DNA of 64,000 nt, taken from Bacteroidales bacterium (GTDB taxonomy: Bacteria; Bacteroidota; Bacteroidia; Bacteroidales; UBA932). Under the pieces are notes generated by a model. The model was not told the DNA's origin. It saw nothing but the letters and a program-made list of their open reading frames with translations, and did no database searches. A program made the position numbers and the translations under genes. Position 1 is the stretch's first letter; every line of letters starts with the position of its first letter. Positions 43,546-52,726 of this stretch are shown here, piece after piece. The stretch spans positions 1 to 64,000 of the forward strand of contig JAFUDQ010000012.1 of the NCBI GenBank assembly GCA_017459075.1, written 5' to 3'.

Positions 43546-44467
43546 ACCGGTACACGGCCTTGGAAAAGGCCTCGGAGCCCTTTTGGGAGACGCAGAAAGC
43601 GTTCAGTCGCTGCGTAAGCCCATTGGTTACGTAAACAAGGAAATCGCAGGAAGCAAGGAGCCGCAGGACACCTCGGACATCCTTCGCATTCCCATAGACA
43701 TGATAGAGCCCAACCCCTTCCAGCCGCGCCTGTCATTTGACAAGGAGGCCCTGGAAGAGCTGGCAGAGAGTATCCGCACCTTCGGCCTTATACAGCCCGT
43801 GACCGTCCGTCATAAAGTCAACGGCAAATACCAGATTATCAGCGGTGAACGCCGTTATCGCGCCTGCCGCATGGCCGGCCTTGACATGATTCCGGCCTAC
43901 ATCCGCGATGCCAATGACCAGGGAATGCTGGAAATGGCGATAGTGGAGAATATCCAGAGGGAGAATCTTGACCCCATCGAGGTGGCAATGAGTTACCGCA
44001 GGCTTATTGAAGAATGCAACCTTACACAGGAGCAGATGGCAGAGAGGGTGGGAAAGAAACGCGTTTCCGTTACCAACTACCTGCGCCTTCTGAAGCTTCC
44101 GGCCAAGGTTCAGCACGATATCAAGGTGGGCCTTCTGAGTGTCGGCCACGCAAAAGTTCTCCTTTCAGTGGAAGACCCCGTTGTCCAGGAGCAACTCTGC
44201 GACCTTGTAATCAAGAATGACATGAGCGTCCGCGCCCTTGAGGACAAACTTAAGAAGCTCTCCCGCGAAGAAGGAGAGCCCGCTCCCCAGAAAGAGCAGG
44301 AGCTGCCGGACGACTATTACAAGGTTCTTGAGCATCTTGGGAAATACTTTGGCAACAACATCAGCCTCAAGCGCACTTCAGGCGGAAAAGGCACAATGAC
44401 GGTGCGTTTTGATTCAGACAAGGAAATCCAGGCCTTCCTGAAGGCACTGGAAGAATCAGGTATGTAG
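43538..44467 (+). CDS. parB: Chromosome-partitioning protein ParB (Spo0J)
   Basis: 309 residues from the ATG at 43538 ([18 protein letters not shown]). The ParA-stimulating N-terminus is followed by the CTPase/ParB domain ([50 protein letters not shown]), the helix-turn-helix ([26 protein letters not shown]) and a C-terminal dimerisation region ([19 protein letters not shown]). No canonical palindromic parS was seen in the window. Confidence 0.95.
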   Translation: MNKPVHGLGKGLGALLGDAESVQSLRKPIGYVNKEIAGSKEPQDTSDILRIPIDMIEPNPFQPRLSFDKEALEELAESIRTFGLIQPVTVRHKVNGKYQIISGERRYRACRMAGLDMIPAYIRDANDQGMLEMAIVENIQRENLDPIEVAMSYRRLIEECNLTQEQMAERVGKKRVSVTNYLRLLKLPAKVQHDIKVGLLSVGHAKVLLSVEDPVVQEQLCDLVIKNDMSVRALEDKLKKLSREEGEPAPQKEQELPDDYYKVLEHLGKYFGNNISLKRTSGGKGTMTVRFDSDKEIQAFLKALEESGM

Positions 44468-44470
44468 CCG

Positions 44471-45403
44471 ATGCGTAATTTTCTGAAAATAAGCATATTC
44501 ACACTTGTGTTCCTGGCTATGTTCCAGGGGCTTTCCTTTGCGCAAAACGGAGAGGGAGGCTTCCGTAAAGACGCCTTCACGCAAAACTACAACCAGGACA
44601 CCCTCAGCCGCAAAGACACATCTGACGTCCTGTTCTCATTCAGTGAATACTTCGGTGCAATAAGGCACAAGAATGAAATCGGGAACGGAAAACTCTTCGG
44701 AGGTTCCATGGTTTTCCTTGGCGGCCAGCAGATTTACAACAGCCAGTACTGGAAACTGCCCATAGTTTACGGCAGCATCGGCGCAGGCATCGGCCTTGGA
44801 ATACATTATAATCAAAAATATCATTCCACGGGGGACGACAGTTTCAGGAAAACAAGGAACTGGTGCTTCGCCGGGGCGGGACTGGCCTACTGGTGCATGC
44901 TGATGGACGGTACCGTCAATTACAACAAAGGCTTCGAAGACACGCACACAAGGGCTTCGAAGGCAACGGTTTACTCGCTGCTGCTCCCAGGTCTGGGGCA
45001 ATTCTACAACGGCGAGTACTGGAAGATTCCGGTTTATTACACCGGACTGCTGTTCACGGCAAGTTTCTACCATCACTGGAATGTCAATTACAAGAGATAC
45101 AAGCGAATCTATAACGAAATCACTGATCCTGACATTGAGTATACAGGGCGCCTGCAAGCGTCTACGGCCTTGTACTACAGGAATATTTCCAGGCGGTACA
45201 GAGACTACTTCGTTGCAGGCTTCATTGCTGTTTACCTGTTACAGGTAATTGATGCCAACGTATTTGCATTCATGCAGAATTTTGAGGTCGATGATGACTT
45301 ATCCCTTAACATAGGGCCGGCCGTTCTGCCTCCCGACAATATGTTTGCAGGCAGCGGCTTCGCAGCACCTACCGTTGGCATGAGGATCGGACTTACATTT
45401 TAA
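44471..45403 (+). CDS. DUF5683 exported or membrane protein
   Basis: 310 residues, three bases after parB. A signal peptide (FLAMFQGLSFAQ) is followed by membrane-like segments with the repeated pattern GQQIYNSQYWKLPIVYGSIGAGIGLGIHY and LLLPGLGQFYNGEYWKIPVYYTGLLFTASF, the DUF5683 signature. A gene of this family between parB and a LysM lytic transglycosylase is an arrangement I associate with many Bacteroidetes. The role is unknown; location and context suggest the cell envelope. Confidence 0.82.
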   Translation: MRNFLKISIFTLVFLAMFQGLSFAQNGEGGFRKDAFTQNYNQDTLSRKDTSDVLFSFSEYFGAIRHKNEIGNGKLFGGSMVFLGGQQIYNSQYWKLPIVYGSIGAGIGLGIHYNQKYHSTGDDSFRKTRNWCFAGAGLAYWCMLMDGTVNYNKGFEDTHTRASKATVYSLLLPGLGQFYNGEYWKIPVYYTGLLFTASFYHHWNVNYKRYKRIYNEITDPDIEYTGRLQASTALYYRNISRRYRDYFVAGFIAVYLLQVIDANVFAFMQNFEVDDDLSLNIGPAVLPPDNMFAGSGFAAPTVGMRIGLTF

Positions 45404-45406
45404 AAG

Positions 45407-47062
45407 ATGAAGGTTTACAGAAGTTTCATGGCCCTTGCAGCGGCCGTTTTCATTACTGCCGGTTGTGCTGTAACTACCGGCAATTCTCTTTCACGGGAAA
45501 ACAAAAGGCTGAAGGAGCAGGTGGCATCGCTGCAGAGCCAGCTTAACGATATTTTGGAAGAACGCCATGCCGCTGACAGCATTGCGGAAGAGATGATTCA
45601 GGTTTACGAAGAAAACCAGGAAGACAGGACCTATTCCCCGGAAGAAGTGGACAGCCTGCTGAACCTCTGGTACCTTCACCGCCAGGCTGGCGGCCCTGAG
45701 TCCCTTCTGGCAGCGGAGACAGAGAAGTTTTCTTCCAACGTCCCGGACAGCGTCTTCATCAAGCGCCTCGCCTCCATCAACTCCTACATCACCCTCCCCT
45801 ACAACGAGACCGTCCGCAACTTCATCATCCTGTACGCAGAGAAGATGCCCTCCAAGATGGCTACAATGCTGAGCCTTGCAGAGTATTACTTCCCCATTTT
45901 CGAGGAGACCCTGAACGCTTACGATATGCCATTGGAGCTCAAATACATGGCTATTATCGAGTCTGCGCTGAACCCTACGGCCGTTTCCCGCGCCAGGGCG
46001 AAGGGCATGTGGCAGTTCATTTACAACACCGCCAAGAGCTACGGACTTAAGATTAATTCTTATGTCGATGAGAGATTCGACCCCGTCAAGTCTGCCGATG
46101 CAGCCGCAAGGTACATGAAGGATGCATACGACATCTTCGGAGACTGGAGCCTGGCGATATCGGCCTATAACTGCGGTTTCGGAAATGTGAGCAAGGCCAT
46201 CCGAAGGGCAGGTGGCAAAAGGGACTTCTGGTCAATTTATCCCTACCTTCCAAGGGAGACAAGGGGTTACATGCCCGCCTTCGTCGGTGCGATGTACGCC
46301 TTCAACTTCTACAAAGAGCACGGCATCCGCCCGGAGACCTCTCCCCTTCCGCCACATGTAGACACCTTCTACGTAAAGAAGAACCTGCATTTCAGGCAGA
46401 TTAGCGAGGTCGTAGGCGTGCCACAGCAGGATTTGCACAACCTTAATCCGCAGTATATCAAGGACATAATCCCCGGAAACGAGGGTCCTTGCATTCTCCG
46501 CCTGCCGTCCAAGTTCTCAGGCACCTTCATTGACTGTGAAGATTCAGTATACAATTACAAGTCGAAGGAGATATTCTCTCCCGCTACCCTGGCTGATATC
46601 CATACAGGCTCGGCGAGGGATTACGACAGGATAGTCTATAAGGTAAAGCAGGGTGATTATCTTGGCAAGATTGCCGCCCACCACCATGTGACAGTTGCCC
46701 AGATAAAAAAGTGGAACAACCTGAAAAACAATAACTTGCGCATCGGCCAAAGGCTGGAAATCTATCCCGGAGGCCGTGGTCCCGCAAAGGCTTCCTCTTC
46801 TGCCGCCAGCACTGCAAAGCCCGCCACCAAGACGGAGCCTGCAAAGAGCACCGTAAAGACGCAGGAGAAACCGGCAGCATCGGCTTCAACCGCATCGAAG
46901 TCGCAAGACTATACCATTTATAAAGTAAAGAAGGGTGACACTCTGTCAAAGATTGCATCCAGGTATCCGGGGATATCGGCCCAGAATATCATGGATTACA
47001 ACGGGATGAAGAGCAGCAAGCTTAGCATTGGGCAGAAGATAAAGATTCCTAAAAAGATGTAA
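45407..47062 (+). CDS. mltD: Membrane-bound lytic murein transglycosylase with two LysM domains
   Basis: 551 residues. The lipoprotein signal (FITAGC, Cys20) is followed by a coiled-coil segment (about 30-70) and a GH23 lysozyme-like domain (about 165-300) with catalytic Glu185 in LKYMAIIESALNP and the motifs ARAKGMWQFI and ISAYNCGFGNVSKAI. Two LysM repeats follow (about 403-447, YKVKQGDYLGKIAAHHHV, and 504-549, YKVKKGDTLSKIASRYPG), joined by an Ala/Lys/Pro/Thr-rich linker. It cleaves peptidoglycan glycan strands with 1,6-anhydro product formation. Same operon as parAB. Confidence 0.93.
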   Translation: MKVYRSFMALAAAVFITAGCAVTTGNSLSRENKRLKEQVASLQSQLNDILEERHAADSIAEEMIQVYEENQEDRTYSPEEVDSLLNLWYLHRQAGGPESLLAAETEKFSSNVPDSVFIKRLASINSYITLPYNETVRNFIILYAEKMPSKMATMLSLAEYYFPIFEETLNAYDMPLELKYMAIIESALNPTAVSRARAKGMWQFIYNTAKSYGLKINSYVDERFDPVKSADAAARYMKDAYDIFGDWSLAISAYNCGFGNVSKAIRRAGGKRDFWSIYPYLPRETRGYMPAFVGAMYAFNFYKEHGIRPETSPLPPHVDTFYVKKNLHFRQISEVVGVPQQDLHNLNPQYIKDIIPGNEGPCILRLPSKFSGTFIDCEDSVYNYKSKEIFSPATLADIHTGSARDYDRIVYKVKQGDYLGKIAAHHHVTVAQIKKWNNLKNNNLRIGQRLEIYPGGRGPAKASSSAASTAKPATKTEPAKSTVKTQEKPAASASTASKSQDYTIYKVKKGDTLSKIASRYPGISAQNIMDYNGMKSSKLSIGQKIKIPKKM

Positions 47063-48157
47063 ATGAGAAAGTTAGCGGTAATAGCGGCTCTTATCCTGAC
47101 GGCGTTGCAACTTGGGGCGCAGTCAGGGAAAGACATCTCCGTCAAATACAACCTTGATTTCCTCTTTCATTTTGACAACAGGGAGTTTTCCTCTTCGGGA
47201 GACGACATTACGCCGTCTTACACAGAGCACGCTGCGGTTTTCAAACCGATGCTGGGCGTGATGGTAAAGCAGAGCGACAATGTTCAGCATTACCTCATGG
47301 GAGGAGTTGACCTTCAGCATGACATGGGAGAGCAGTCCTGGAAACATACCGCAAAAGAGGCTGTACTTTATTACGAGGCCGATGTTCTTTCAGACAAAGG
47401 CTTGTTCCAGGGCTTTGCGGGAATATTCCCTCGCCGACAGCTGGAAGGCTCGTATTCAGAGGCCTTTTTCTCTGATTCACTGCTGTTTAACGACAGGCTT
47501 CTGGAAGGAGTCCTCCTTAAATGGAAGGCCGGCGACTTCTACGCAGAACTTGGTTGCGACTGGATGGGAAAACTTGGGCATGAGAGAAGGGAAAGGTTCC
47601 AGCTGATTTCAGCAGGAAGCTGGAAAGCCACTCCGGCCCTTACCCTTGGATGGAGCGGACTGTTCTATCATTACGCCTGTTCAGAAGTGGCCCCCGGGGT
47701 AGTTGACAACCATCTTCTGGAGCCATGGATTAAGGCCGATGCAGCCTGCATCGCCCCCTGGTTCAGCGAACTCTCCCTTCAGGGCGGCTTCATGCTGGGA
47801 TACCAGAGAAACAGGAAAATCCAGGACAAGCCTGACATTCCCCTTGGAGGAGAATTCACCCTCACGGCCCGCAGGAAAAACCTGGTATTCAAAAACACCA
47901 GTTATTTTGGAGACAACCTCCAGGCTATGTATCATGTACGCGATGAGAGCGGGGCTATCTATGGGAATAACCTTTATCCCGGCCTTCCATTCTATACCGG
48001 TTTTTATGACAGGGCAGAACTTTCATGGGAGCCGGAACTTGTGAAATACATTACTTTACGCCTTGCGGCAAGGGCCCATTTCAGCAAAGAGGGATTCCTT
48101 GGCTGGCAACAGCTGGTATCCCTCCGCTTTAATCTGGACGCTTTTTTGGGGCGGTAA
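47063..48157 (+). CDS. Uncharacterised exported protein, probable outer-membrane barrel
   Basis: 364 residues starting directly after the transglycosylase stop. The signal peptide is MRKLAVIAALILTALQLGAQ. The mature chain alternates hydrophobic and polar residues with many Tyr, Trp and Phe (YNLDFLFHFDNREFSS, AFLKWKAGDFYAELGCDWMG-like strands) and ends VSLRFNLDAFLGR. This is consistent with a beta-barrel, but I do not recognise the family. It ends exactly against the adk stop on the other strand (TAA/TTA abutting), so there is no room for a terminator between them. Confidence 0.7.
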   Translation: MRKLAVIAALILTALQLGAQSGKDISVKYNLDFLFHFDNREFSSSGDDITPSYTEHAAVFKPMLGVMVKQSDNVQHYLMGGVDLQHDMGEQSWKHTAKEAVLYYEADVLSDKGLFQGFAGIFPRRQLEGSYSEAFFSDSLLFNDRLLEGVLLKWKAGDFYAELGCDWMGKLGHERRERFQLISAGSWKATPALTLGWSGLFYHYACSEVAPGVVDNHLLEPWIKADAACIAPWFSELSLQGGFMLGYQRNRKIQDKPDIPLGGEFTLTARRKNLVFKNTSYFGDNLQAMYHVRDESGAIYGNNLYPGLPFYTGFYDRAELSWEPELVKYITLRLAARAHFSKEGFLGWQQLVSLRFNLDAFLGR

Positions 48158-48736
48158 TTAACCGATGCTCTCTACAAGGGCAAGAACGCGGTTACGGTTG
48201 TCTTCGATAGTACCGTTGTTCCCGTCGCACTCATAATACTTGCCGGCATTCTTATAGAAACCGATGAGCGGTTCCGTCTGAGCGTGATAAGTCTTGATAC
48301 GGTTGGTGATGGTAGCTTCCGATGCATCATCGGCACGGCCTTCTATCGCAGCGCGGTGAGCGATGCGCTGGCGGATAACATCGTCATCAATCATAAGGGA
48401 GATGACAGCTGTTACGCTTTCCCCACGTTTTGCAAGGATTTTGTCAAGGTCTTCTGCCTGAGCAAGGTTTCTGGGGAAGCCGTCAAGAAGGAAGCCGTCC
48501 ACGCCTTTAATGGTGTCGAAAGCATTCTCTATCATTCCTTCAACCACAGAGTCAGGTACGAGTGAGCCAGCATCAATAAGAGCCTTAGCCTCAATGCCAA
48601 GTTTACTTCCGGCAGCTATTTCCGCGCGAAGAAGTTCTCCTGTGGAAATGTGCTTAAGGTTGTACTTCTGCGCAATTGCTCCAGCATGTGTGCCTTTCCC
48701 TGCTCCGGGAGGGCCAAAAAGAATATAGTACTTCAT
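48158..48736 (-). CDS. adk: Adenylate kinase
   Basis: 192 residues, the short-LID form. P-loop GPPGAGKGT (8-16), NMP-binding segment HISTGELLRAEIAAGSKLG, FLLDGFPRNLAQAEDLD and late Arg pair in TNRIKTYHAQTEPLIGFY are all present. It interconverts AMP, ATP and ADP in the cytoplasm. Fourteen bases downstream of hpt on the same strand, so probably one purine-nucleotide operon. Confidence 0.96.
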   Translation of the reverse strand: MKYYILFGPPGAGKGTHAGAIAQKYNLKHISTGELLRAEIAAGSKLGIEAKALIDAGSLVPDSVVEGMIENAFDTIKGVDGFLLDGFPRNLAQAEDLDKILAKRGESVTAVISLMIDDDVIRQRIAHRAAIEGRADDASEATITNRIKTYHAQTEPLIGFYKNAGKYYECDGNNGTIEDNRNRVLALVESIG

Positions 48737-48750
48737 GGTATTTTGTGTTA

Positions 48751-49299
48751 TTATTCTGATTTCAAGACGTAAATATCTTTGTAATTGCGGCCAAGCTCGT
48801 TATAATCAAGACCGAAGCCTACAATAAACCTGTTGGGGATGGACATGGCCACATAATCTATGGGAATAGTCTTCTTGTAGACATCGGGCTTAAGCAGCAT
48901 GCTGCAAATCCTGACGTCTGCCGCACCCTCACTGCGGGCGATGCTTACAAGGGCGTCGATGGTGTTTCCGGTATCCACAATATCCTCTGTAATAATGACT
49001 TTCTTGCCACGGAGGCTGCCTGTGAGCCCCATCACCTGACGGATTTTTCCGGTGGATTCGATGCCGTCATAAGACGATACTTTCATTGAAACAAGCTCGC
49101 AGTCAAAGTCCAGCCTCTTCATAAGCTCTCCTGTGAACATGATTGAGCCGTTAAGGATGCACAGGATTACCGGAGGTTCCGTAGTGTCTTTGTAATCTGC
49201 ATTGATTTTCTCTGCAAGAGTGTCAATTGCCTCGCAAACTTTCTCGTAAGGGATGAAAGGGACAAAGGTTTTGTCGTGAAGTTTGATTTCCGGTTTCAT
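48751..49299 (-). CDS. hpt: Hypoxanthine phosphoribosyltransferase
   Basis: 182 residues. The PRPP-binding signature VIITEDIVDTGNTID is intact, with the flexible-loop region ELVSMKVSSYDGIESTG and the purine-recognition tail VAMSIPNRFIVGFGLDYNELGRN. It salvages hypoxanthine and guanine to IMP and GMP. The TAAATTTG box on the minus strand (49319-49326) 20 bases upstream is its likely -7 element and abuts a palindrome shared with the divergent gene's control region. Confidence 0.95.
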   Translation of the reverse strand: MKPEIKLHDKTFVPFIPYEKVCEAIDTLAEKINADYKDTTEPPVILCILNGSIMFTGELMKRLDFDCELVSMKVSSYDGIESTGKIRQVMGLTGSLRGKKVIITEDIVDTGNTIDALVSIARSEGAADVRICSMLLKPDVYKKTIPIDYVAMSIPNRFIVGFGLDYNELGRNYKDIYVLKSE

Positions 49300-49318
49300 G
49301 GTGTCTTTTTGTAAAGTT

Positions 49319-49397
49319 CAAATTTACGAATTTTATCATAAAATTTGTAAAAATTTTAATTCTTTCACGTTTTGCAACCTTTTTCCGGTTTAATTTG
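49319..49397. promoter_or_regulatory. Divergent control region with palindrome and shared promoter block
   Basis: From left to right: TAAATTTG on the minus strand (49319-49326, hpt); a 25-nt palindrome (49325-49349) made of TACGAATTTTAT, a central C and ATAAAATTTGTA; then the rightward block TTTCACGTTTTGCAACC (49363-49379) and TAATTTG (49391-49397) for the helix-hairpin-helix gene. The half-sites and the 17-nt block recur upstream of ssb at 58584-58702. Confidence 0.75.
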
Positions 49398-49435
49398 CCC
49401 TTTGCGCCTGGTCTTTTCCGGGCCGATGTTGCATT

Positions 49436-51088
49436 ATGAAAGATATTCTGTTTTGCGTCGCCTGCTTGTTCTTCTTAACCGCCGCCTGCGTTCCAGTCCC
49501 ATGTCCGGCCCAGGAAGAGCATGAACTGTACACCGTTTTCGGCAGTGCAGAGGAGTTGTCCGAGGAAGAACTCCTGCGGATAGAAGATTTGCTGGGAAGT
49601 CCGCTCAGGATTAATTCCGCAGGAAAAGCGGGGCTGATGGACTCGGGCCTTTTCACGGCCTACCAGGCGGCTTCAATCCTTGATTACAGGGAACGTATGG
49701 GAGATATTCTTTCCGTGGCGGAGTTTGCCCTTGTGGACGGCATCGGGGAATACATGGCAAAAGGGCTCTCGCGGTTCCTGTCATTCTCCCCTTCCGGAGC
49801 CGATGCAGCATCGGCACCAAAGGGAAAGGCCATGCTTAAGGGGCAATGGAAAGACGGGGCGGGCGCCTGGAGTTCAAGGGTTACTTACAAGGCAGGGAGG
49901 ATTGACGCAGCAGTGGCTGCGCGCTCGGCTTATACAGACAAAAAGTTGTTTCCACCGTCGTCCGTGGCATTTTACGGAGCCTGGACAAAGGGTGGCACAA
50001 AGGTAGTTGCGGGTGACATGAGCCTGCGTTTTGGCCAGGGCCTTGCCCTTTGGAGCGGGATGTCGCTCTCGGGAATCACCTCTCCCCTCTCCCTTTACAA
50101 AAGGGCCGGCCTTGTGGCAGGGACATCGGCCTACGGAGGCTCTTCGCACCGCGGAGTGGCGGTGGTATTGTCTGGCAGCAGGGTGGTATTTACCGGTTTC
50201 ACCTCCTTTTCCAAGGGGATAATGCCCGGGGGAGACCTTACCCTGCTGCTTCCCTGGGGGCAGTTCAGCCTTACCGGCTGGTATCTTGACAGGCCATCCT
50301 CCGGAGCGGTTTCCACAAGCGGAAGAGCCTGCCTGAGCGGGATTGATTTATTTGCCGATGTTTGCTGGGAGCCGGGCTCAAAAGCTATTGCAGGCCTTTT
50401 CGGGGCAATTTTCCCTGTTGCCGGCCGCAGCCGACTGGGATTTCAGGTCCGATGTTATCCCAAGCCCTTCCAAGGAGTATTCTCCGGAGCCGTACGCACA
50501 TGGAGCAAGACTTCGGACGAGTCCGGCCTTTCCGTATCCTTCGGGAGCGGGGCCCTTGCCATCACCGCCGATGCTGCAAAGAAGCTCTCCAAGGATAACC
50601 GCCAGCTGAAAATCGGCATAACGGATGCCTTCAGGTTAAGTAGCCGCTTTGAACTGAAACTTAGGATGGCAGGGAGGCTGCGGAACTACGGGAATGAAAG
50701 GCAAAGGACAGACCTTAGGGCTGACCTTTGTTACAGCCGTGCAAGGCTTAAACTCAACTGGCGTCTTAACTGGGTTCACAGTCTTAAAAACGGATTCCTG
50801 ACGTATCTGGAGGCCGCTTTTGAAGGACGAAAGAGTGGAGCTTTGTGGCTTAGAGCCACGTATTTTGCGGCAGAAAAGTGGGCGGACCGGCTGTATTCTT
50901 ATGAAAGGGATGCGCCTGGCAGTTTCCTTATCCCTGCCTATTATGGACAGGGCCTGGCGGCATCGGCTTATCTCAGCAGGAAGTTTGCCATAGGCAGGAG
51001 CCAGGGGCTCACCTGTTACCTTCGCGCTTCCTATATAACCAAAAAATCAGTCGCAGAAGTCCGCCTCACCTTAAATTACAACTTTTAG
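49436..51088 (+). CDS. Helix-hairpin-helix exported protein with barrel-like C-terminus
   Basis: 550 residues. The signal peptide (FCVACLFFLTAACVPVPCPAQ) is followed by a ComEA-like helix-hairpin-helix pair in about residues 30-115 (LGSPLRINSAGKAGLMDSGLFTAYQAASI and MGDILSVAEFALVDGIGEYMA). A long beta-strand-rich remainder (GAGAWSSRVTYKAGRIDAAVAARS..., VAEVRLTLNYNF at the end) looks like an outer-membrane barrel. Relatives exist across Bacteroidetes but the function is not established; DNA uptake is one speculative option given the domain and a promoter shared with ssb. Confidence 0.75.
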   Translation: MKDILFCVACLFFLTAACVPVPCPAQEEHELYTVFGSAEELSEEELLRIEDLLGSPLRINSAGKAGLMDSGLFTAYQAASILDYRERMGDILSVAEFALVDGIGEYMAKGLSRFLSFSPSGADAASAPKGKAMLKGQWKDGAGAWSSRVTYKAGRIDAAVAARSAYTDKKLFPPSSVAFYGAWTKGGTKVVAGDMSLRFGQGLALWSGMSLSGITSPLSLYKRAGLVAGTSAYGGSSHRGVAVVLSGSRVVFTGFTSFSKGIMPGGDLTLLLPWGQFSLTGWYLDRPSSGAVSTSGRACLSGIDLFADVCWEPGSKAIAGLFGAIFPVAGRSRLGFQVRCYPKPFQGVFSGAVRTWSKTSDESGLSVSFGSGALAITADAAKKLSKDNRQLKIGITDAFRLSSRFELKLRMAGRLRNYGNERQRTDLRADLCYSRARLKLNWRLNWVHSLKNGFLTYLEAAFEGRKSGALWLRATYFAAEKWADRLYSYERDAPGSFLIPAYYGQGLAASAYLSRKFAIGRSQGLTCYLRASYITKKSVAEVRLTLNYNF

Positions 51089-51096
51089 GAACTATG

Positions 51097-51264
51097 AAAA
51101 ATTACCAACATCACTTTCCCTGCCGTCGCCCAATGGGCGACCACTCCCATCGCAAGCGATGGGCCCCTCCTGAAGCGTTGGGAAACGGGGTCCCCGAAAA
51201 TTTTAAATTCTTGGGGTGAATACGAGGGTGGCAAAGGCGACGGAAAGCGATGTTGGTAATTTTT
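51097..51264. repeat. Folded intergenic element, copy 2 (branched hairpin)
   Basis: Outer arms 51097-51119 and 51242-51264 pair at 22 of 23 positions. Inside are GTCGCCCAATGGGCGAC (51125-51141, perfect 7-bp stem), linker CACT overlapping its edge, CCCATCGCAAGCGATGGG (51146-51163, perfect 8-bp stem), CCCCTCC (51164-51170), about 50 bases with a further CCCCGAAAA...TTGGGG hairpin, and GAGGGTGGCA (51224-51233). Layout and linkers match copy 1 at 13376-13502 while the stem sequences differ but remain paired. It sits between the helix-hairpin-helix gene and murF. Confidence 0.85.
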
Positions 51265-51315
51265 TCCACTGCTAAAAGAACTGCATGCTGGTGCTCTTAT
51301 AAGGGAATAATTGTT

Positions 51316-51323
51316 TATCTTTG
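51316..51323 (+). promoter_or_regulatory. Candidate -7 box of murF
   Basis: TATCTTTG matches TAnnTTTG and lies 19 bases before the murF ATG, giving a very short leader. No good TTTG was seen at the usual upstream spacing. Confidence 0.55.
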
Positions 51324-51342
51324 CAGGCAAATATTCCAGAAT

Positions 51343-52713
51343 ATGACAATAGAAGAACTTTACAGTATATACAAAAATTGCGGCGGCCGCGTTTCAACGG
51401 ACAGCCGAGCAATAAAAGGAGGCGAACTTTTCTTTGCCCTGAAAGGAGAGAATTTTGACGGAAACGCCTATGCGGCAAAAGCATTGGAAGCAGGAGCCGC
51501 CAAGGCAGTAGTCACCGCCGACTCCGGCCTTGAAGGAGACGGTTTCATTCCCGTAGAAGACACCCTTGCCACCCTGCAGCAACTCGCAAGATACCACAGG
51601 GACAACATCTTCGGCCCTGACAAACACCTGACAGTCATAGGTTTAACAGGCACCAACGGAAAAACCACCACCAAGGAACTTATACGAGAGGTCCTTTCCA
51701 AGAAGTTCAATGTAGCAGCCACCTCAGGGAACCTTAACAATGACATCGGCGTTCCCCTGACAATCCTCGGGATGGGACAGGACACCGAAATTGCCGTTGT
51801 AGAAATGGGCGCAAGCCATCCGGACGATATCCAGAAGCTTGTAAAAGTATCCGCTCCAGACTTCGGCCTTATCACAAACGTAGGCCGCGCCCACATCCTT
51901 GGATTTGGCAGCTTTGAAGGCGTAAAAGCAGCAAAGGGCGCCCTTTACGATTTTGTAGCCGCAAACGGCGGTACCATTTTCCTTAATGCCGATGATGCAG
52001 TCCTTGCGGAAATGGCAGCACAGAGGCCGAACCTTTCCATCGTTCCCTACGGCGTAAGATATTGGGATTCAATCGTTTTGCCGTCAGACGAAAAGCATCC
52101 TTTCATGAGGGTGGCTATCCCTGAAGACATCGGCACAGATGCAGAGTCTGAGAATCTTCCAGTCCTTGAGACCAAGCTGGTCGGAGCTTACAATGCCACC
52201 AATGCGCTGGCAGCAATTGCCGTCGGCCTTCATTTTGGTGTTTCGCTGGATGATGCAATGGCCGCAATCGCCGCTTACGAGCCTGCGAACAAACGTTCGC
52301 AAATGGTTCATACAGAGAAGAATACGCTTATTGTAGATGCATATAACGCCAATCCTTCAAGCATGGCTGTAGCACTTGAGAGTTTTGCTGCCATAGGGGC
52401 AGCGCGCAAGGCCGTTATGCTTGGCCAGATGGGTGAGCTAGGCTCCATCTCAAATGAGGCTCATTCAGAAGTTGTAAAAGCTGTAAAGGAGCTTCCGGAA
52501 GTTTATCTGGTGGGACCTGAATTCAAGACCGCCCTTGAAGCAGAATATGGCAAGGAAGTAGCTGCCGGCCAGCCTGTCAAAGAGGGACTTCTCTGGTTCG
52601 GTACGTCTTCCGAACTGGCGGAATACATAAAGTCGCACCCCGTAGAGAATGCAACCGTACTAATCAAAGGCTCCCGCAGCCAGGAAATGGAAAAAGTAAT
52701 CCCCGTCCTTTAG
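51343..52713 (+). CDS. murF: UDP-MurNAc-tripeptide--D-alanyl-D-alanine ligase
   Basis: 456 residues from MTIEELYSIYKNCGG (51343); the frame extends upstream into the folded element but without family similarity. The Mur ligase order is present: N-terminal UDP-binding domain with STDSRAIKGGELFFALKGENFDGN, ATP-binding loop TVIGLTGTNGKTTTKEL, SGNLNNDIGVPLTILG, EMGASHPDDI, and the C-terminal domain opening VDAYNANPSSMAVALESF. It adds D-Ala-D-Ala to the peptidoglycan precursor in the cytoplasm. Single gene, convergent with obg. Confidence 0.96.
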   Translation: MTIEELYSIYKNCGGRVSTDSRAIKGGELFFALKGENFDGNAYAAKALEAGAAKAVVTADSGLEGDGFIPVEDTLATLQQLARYHRDNIFGPDKHLTVIGLTGTNGKTTTKELIREVLSKKFNVAATSGNLNNDIGVPLTILGMGQDTEIAVVEMGASHPDDIQKLVKVSAPDFGLITNVGRAHILGFGSFEGVKAAKGALYDFVAANGGTIFLNADDAVLAEMAAQRPNLSIVPYGVRYWDSIVLPSDEKHPFMRVAIPEDIGTDAESENLPVLETKLVGAYNATNALAAIAVGLHFGVSLDDAMAAIAAYEPANKRSQMVHTEKNTLIVDAYNANPSSMAVALESFAAIGAARKAVMLGQMGELGSISNEAHSEVVKAVKELPEVYLVGPEFKTALEAEYGKEVAAGQPVKEGLLWFGTSSELAEYIKSHPVENATVLIKGSRSQEMEKVIPVL

Positions 52714-52726
52714 GACAGGGAATTTT

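Noticed and set aside
42742..44467. parAB as sign of a plasmid or phage
   Set aside because: ParA is the short Soj type and the neighbours are chromosomal housekeeping genes (priA, adk, murF, obg).
51250..51342. N-terminal extension of MurF into the folded element
   Set aside because: The extension has no Mur ligase similarity, and the TATCTTTG box and ATG at 51343 explain the start.
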